Assembly: GCA_027485235.1 (NCBI GenBank)
Contig: JAIXRJ010000015.1
Location: forward strand, 32,577-96,576
Reading direction: 5' to 3'
From: Comamonadaceae bacterium
GTDB lineage: Bacteria; Pseudomonadota; Gammaproteobacteria; Burkholderiales; Burkholderiaceae_C
DNA: 64,000 nt
The position numbers and the translations under genes are program-made. The notes under the pieces were generated by a model, which saw only the letters and a list, made by a program, of their open reading frames with translations, was not told the origin of the DNA and searched no databases. This document shows, in pieces, positions 56,901 to 62,900 of the stretch (positions are counted from its first letter, which is position 1; each line of letters opens with the position of its first letter).

Positions 56901-59900
56901 ACCTACACCAGCGGCGTCATGGGCACCGTCTTGGAAGCCAACAACCAAGTCGCCTTGGCCTTTGACACCAGCCACAACAAAACCGACCTGATCAACCCGA
57001 CAATCGCCCTGTCCAGCGACAAGCTGTACTTGCGAGAAGGCGACGTGGCCACCATCACCTTCACGCTGAGTGAAGAGAGCACCGACTTCACACTGTCTGA
57101 TGTCAAATCCAGCGGCGGCACACTGTCCAACTTCAGCGGCTCGGGCAAGGTCTACACGGCCACCTTCACCCCCGATGCCCTGAGCAAAGCCAACAGCATC
57201 ATCACCGTGGAAAGCGTGCGTTTCCGCGACGCGGCTGGCAACTTCAACACCGACGGTGCCGACGTCAACAACACCCTGAACCTGGCCACCAACACCTTTG
57301 ACACGGTGCCGCCCACCATCGCCATCAGCAGCAACAAAACGCAGGTGCTCTCAGGGCAAACCGCCACCATCACCTTCACCTTGAGTGAGGCGAGCAACGA
57401 CTTTGCGCAAAGCGATGTCAACGTCAGCGGCGGCACCCTCAGCAACTTTGTGCAAAGCAGCACAGACCCCAAGGTCTACACCGCCACCTTCACACCCAAC
57501 GCCAACAGCAGCACCAACAGCGTGATCAGCGTGGCCAGCAACAAATTCAGCGATCTCGCAGAAAACTTCAACGTGGACGGCGCAGACGCCAACAACACGC
57601 TGACCATCATCACCGACACCGTACCGCCCACGATTGCCATCACCAGTGACAAATCCACGCTGGGCGATGGCGACGTGGCCACCATCACCTTCACCCTGTC
57701 TGAGGCCAGCAGCGACTTCACCCTGGCCGACATCGGCGTGACCGGTGGCACCATCAGCACCTTGACACAAAGCGCCACCGACCCCAAGGTCTACACCGCC
57801 TCCTTCACGCCCAACCCCAACAGCACCACCACCAGCGTGGTCAGTGTGGCCTCCAGCAAGTTCAGCGACGCTGCGGGCAACCTGAACGCCGACGGTGCCG
57901 ACGTGAACAACCGCGTCAGCATGGTCACCGACACCCGTGACCTGACTGCGCCCACCATTGTGGTCACCGCCGACAAATCCCAGCTGATCGCAGGGCAGGT
58001 GGGTGTCATCACCTTCACCCTGAACGAAGACAGCACCGACTTCACTGCCGCCGACGTCACCGTCAGCGGTGGCACCCTGTCCAACTTCACCGGTTCGGGC
58101 AAGGTCTACACCGCCACCTTCACGCCCACAGCGGGCAGCACCACCGATGGCGTCATCAGCGTGGCCTCTGCCAAGTTCAGCGATGCGGCCAACAACTTCA
58201 ACACCGACGGTGCCGACGTCAACAACAAAGTCACCTTGACCACCGACACCACGGTGCCCACCGTGGTGGTGGCCACCAGCAAAACCGCGCTCAAAGTGGG
58301 GGAGATGGCCACCGTCACCTTCACCCTGAGCAAAGCCTCCACCGACTTCGCCTTGAACGATGTAGCCGTCACCGGCGGCACCCTGAGCAACTTCCAGGGC
58401 TCCGGCCAGGTCTACACCGCCACCTTCACGCCCACGCCCGACAGCGCCGGCAACAGCGTGGTCAGCGTGGCCTCGGGCAAGTTCAGCGACAGCCTTGGCA
58501 ACATCAACGCCGACGGTGCGGACGCCAACAACAGCGTCACCATGAGCACCGACACCTTGCGGCCCACCATCGCCTTGTCGGCGACCAAAGCACAGCTGGG
58601 CCCCAACGAAACCGCCACCGTCACCTTCACCCTGAGCGAGGCCAGCACGGACTTCACCGAAAGCGACATCTCCGTCAATGGCGGCACACTGAGCAACTTC
58701 AGCGGTTCCGGCAAGGTCTACACCGCCACCTTCACGCCTTCGCTGGGCAGCCTGTCCAGCGGCACCGTCAGCGTCGCCTCCGAAAAATTCAGCGACGCCA
58801 ACACCAACTTCAACTTTGACGGCGACGACAAAGACAACAAAGTCACCTTTGAGTACGACAACGTTGTCCCCACCATCGCTGTCACCAGCGACAAAACCGA
58901 CCTCAAAGCGGGCGAGACCGCCACCATCACCTTCACCCTGAGCGAAGACAGCAGCGACTTCACCGCCGACGACGTCACCGTCACCGGCGGCACCCTGAGC
59001 AACTTCACCGGCTCGGGCAAGGTCTACACCGCCACCTTCACGCCCATTGCAGGCTTCAGTGGCAACACCACCGTCAAAGTGGCCAGCAACACCTTCAGCG
59101 ACAACTCGGCCAACTTCAACACCGACGGGGCAGAGGCCAACAACACCGTCAGCATGAGCACCGACACCGCGCTGCCCACCATCAGCGTCTCGGCCAGTAA
59201 AACCACGCTCAAAGCCGGTGAAACCTCCACCATCACCTTCACCCTGAGCGAAGCCAGCACCGACTTCATCGCCAGCGACGTGAACGTCTCGGGCGGCGCG
59301 CTCTCCAACTTCAGCGGCTCCGGCCAGGTCTACACGGCCACCTTCACCCCCACCGCCGGGCAGGTCACCACCGGCAGCGTCAGTGTGGCCTCGGGCAAAT
59401 TCAGCGACGCCGTGGGCAACCAAAACGCCGACGGTGCCGACACCAACAACACCGTGTCCCTGTCCAGCGACACCACCGTGCCCACCATCGTGGTCAGCAG
59501 CAACAAGACCACGCTCAAAGCAGGCGAGACCGCCAGCTTGACCTTCCAGCTGAGCAAAACCAGCACCGACTTCAGCCAGTCCGACATCAGCATCAGCGGC
59601 GGCACATTGAGCAACTTCAGTGGCTCAGGCACGCTGTACAGCGCCACCTTCACACCCACAGCGGGCTTCACGGGCAGCGCCATCGTCAGCGTGGCCAGCA
59701 ACACCTTCAGCGATGCTGTCGGCAACTTCAACCAAGACGGCAGCGAGATCAACAACGCCGTCAGCATGGGCACCGACACCACCACGCCCACCATTGCCGT
59801 CACCAGCAACAAAACCAGCCTGAAGGCAGGCGACACCGCCACCATCACCTTCACCCTGAGCGAAGCCAGCAACGACTTCTCCGCCAGCGACGTCACCGTC

Positions 59901-62900
59901 TCCGGCGGCAGCTTGTCCAACTTCACGGGCAGTGGCACGTCCTACAGCGCCACCTTCACGCCCGCCGCTGGCGTGGCGGCCAACGGGGCCATCAGCGTGG
60001 CCAGCAACACCTTCAGCGACGCGGCGGGCAACTTCAATGCCGATGGCGCAGACGCCAACAACACCGTCAGCCTCACCTCCGACACCGCGATCCCCACCAT
60101 CGCCATCACCGCCAGCAAAACCTCGCTCAAAGCGGGCGAGACGGCCACCATCAACTTCACGCTCAGCAAGTCCAGCACCGACTTCAGCGCCGCAGACTTG
60201 ACCGTCACCGGCGGCACCCTGTCCAACTTCACCGGCTCGGGCACCAGCTACAGCGCCACCTTCACCCCCACAGCAGGGTCGACTGCCAACAGCGTGATCA
60301 GCGTGGCCAGCACCACCTTCAGCGATGCCGCAGGCAACTTCAACACCGACGGTTCTGAGGCCAACAACACGGTCACCATCACCACCGACACCGTGCTGCC
60401 CACCATCGCTGTGACCAGCAGCAAAACCAGCTTCAAGGCGGGCGAAAGCGCCACCATCACCTTCACCCTGAGTGAAGCCTCCACCGACTTCAGCAGCAGC
60501 GACATCACCGTCAGCGGCGGCACCTTGACCAACTTCACCGGCTCGGGCACCACCTACACCGCCACCTTCACGCCCACTGCAGGCTTTACCGGCAACACCA
60601 GCGTCAGCGTGGCCAGCAACACCTTCAGCGACGCATCGCTGAACTTCAACGCCGACGGCTCAGAGTCCAACAACACCGTCACCCTGAGCGCCGACACGGC
60701 CATACCCACCATCGCCCTGAGCAGCGACAAAACCAGCCTCAAGGCTGGGGAGACCGCCACCATCACCTTCACTCTGAGTGAATCGTCCACCGACTTCAGC
60801 CTCAGTGACGTCACCGTCAACGGCGGCACGCTGAGCAACTTCACCGGCTCGGGCACCAGCTACAGCGCCACCTTCACGCCCACACCTGGCTCCACCTCCA
60901 ATGGCACCATCAACGTGGCATCGGCCACCTTCAGCGACGCTGCAGGCAACCAAAACGCCGACGGCTCTGAAGCCAACAACAGCCTCAGCCTGAGCGTGGA
61001 CACCGGGCTGCCCACCATCGCCATCAGCAGCAACAAAACCGCGCTCAAAGCCGGTGACACCGCCACCATCAGCTTCACCCTGAGTGAGTCCTCCACCGAC
61101 TTCACCAGCGCAGACGTGACAGTGACCGGCGGCACCTTGAGCGGCTTTACAGGCAGTGGTACGTCCTACAGCGCCACCTTCGCGCCCACGGCAGGGTCGA
61201 CTGCAGACAGCATCATCAGCGTGGCCTCCAACAAATTCAGTGACGCATCCGGCAACCAAAACGCCGACGGCGCTGAAGCCAACAACAAAGTCACCCTCAG
61301 CACCGACACCGTGGTGCCCACCATCGCCATCAGCAGCAACAAAACCAGCCTGAAGGCCGACGAAACCGCCACCATCACCTTCACCCTGAGTGAAGCCAGC
61401 ACCGACTTTTCCGACGCCGACGTCACCGTCAGCGGCGGCACACTCTCCAACTTCAGTGGCAGTGGCACTTCATACACCGCCACCTTCACGCCCACCGCAG
61501 GGTCGACGGCCAACAGCGTGATCAGCGTGGCCAGCAATAAATTCAGCGACGCAGCAGCCAACTTCAACACCGACGGTGCCGAAGCCAACAACACCGTCAC
61601 CCTCACCACCGACACCGCACGTCCCACCGTGGCGGTGACCGCTGACAAAACTGGCCTCAAAGCCGGTGAAACCGCCACCATCACCTTCACCCTGAGTGAA
61701 TCGAGCAACGACTTCACCGCCGCTGACGTCACCGTCACCGGCGGCACCTTGAGCAACCTGACCGGCTCGGGCACCACCTACACCGCCACCTTCACCCCTA
61801 CCGCCGGCGTGGCCACCAACGGCAGCATCACGGTTGACAGTGACAAATTCAGCGACGCCGCTGCCAACTTCAACAAAGACGGTGCCGACGCCAACAACAC
61901 CGTCAACATCACCTCTGACACCGCGGTGCCCACCATCGCCATCACGGCCGACAAAACTGCGCTCAAAGCAGGCGATGCCGCCACGGTGACCTTCACCCTG
62001 AGCAAATCCAGCACCGACTTCAGCAGCAGCGACGTCACCGTCAGCGGTGGCACCTTGAGCAACTTCACCGGCTCAGGCACCAGCTACACCGCCACCTTCA
62101 CACCCACAACTGGCAGCACGGGCAGTGGCAGCGTCAGCGTCGCCTCCAACAAGTTCAGCGACAGCGCAGGCAACTTCAACGCCGACGGGTCTGAGGCCAA
62201 CAACACCGTCAGCTTGACGCTGGACACCGTGGCCCCCACCATTGCCGTCACCACCGACAAGAGCACCTTGAAGGCCGGTGAGACATCGACCGTCACCTTC
62301 ACCCTGAGCGAATCGGCCAGTGACTTCACCGAAGCCGACATCGTTGTGGCCGGCGGCACCTTGAGCAACTTCCAGGGCTCGGGCACCACCTACACCGCCA
62401 CCTTCACGCCCAACACCAACAGCTCGGTGGACGGCGTGGTCAGCGTCGCCTCCAGCAAATTCACTGACGCAGCGGGCAACCAAAACACCGACGGGTCGGA
62501 CGCCAACAACAAAGTGACCCACACGTTGGACACCAGCGTGCCCACCATTGCCATCAGCAGCAACAAAACCACTTTGAAGGCAGGCGAGACCGCCACCATC
62601 AGCTTCACCTTGAGTGAAGCCAGCACCGACTTCACCAGCGCTGACGTGACAGTCACCGGTGGCACCTTGAGCGGCTTCACAGGCAGTGGTACGTCCTACA
62701 CCGCCACCTTCACGCCCACGGCAGGGTCGACTGCCGACAGCGTCATCAGCGTGGCCTCCAACAAGTTTGCGGACGCTGCGGGCAACCAAAACGCCGACGG
62801 CGCTGAGGCCAACAACACCGTCACCATGAGCACCGACACCGTGGTGCCCACCATCGTCATCAGCAGCAACAAAACCAGCCTGAAGGCCGACGAAACCGCC

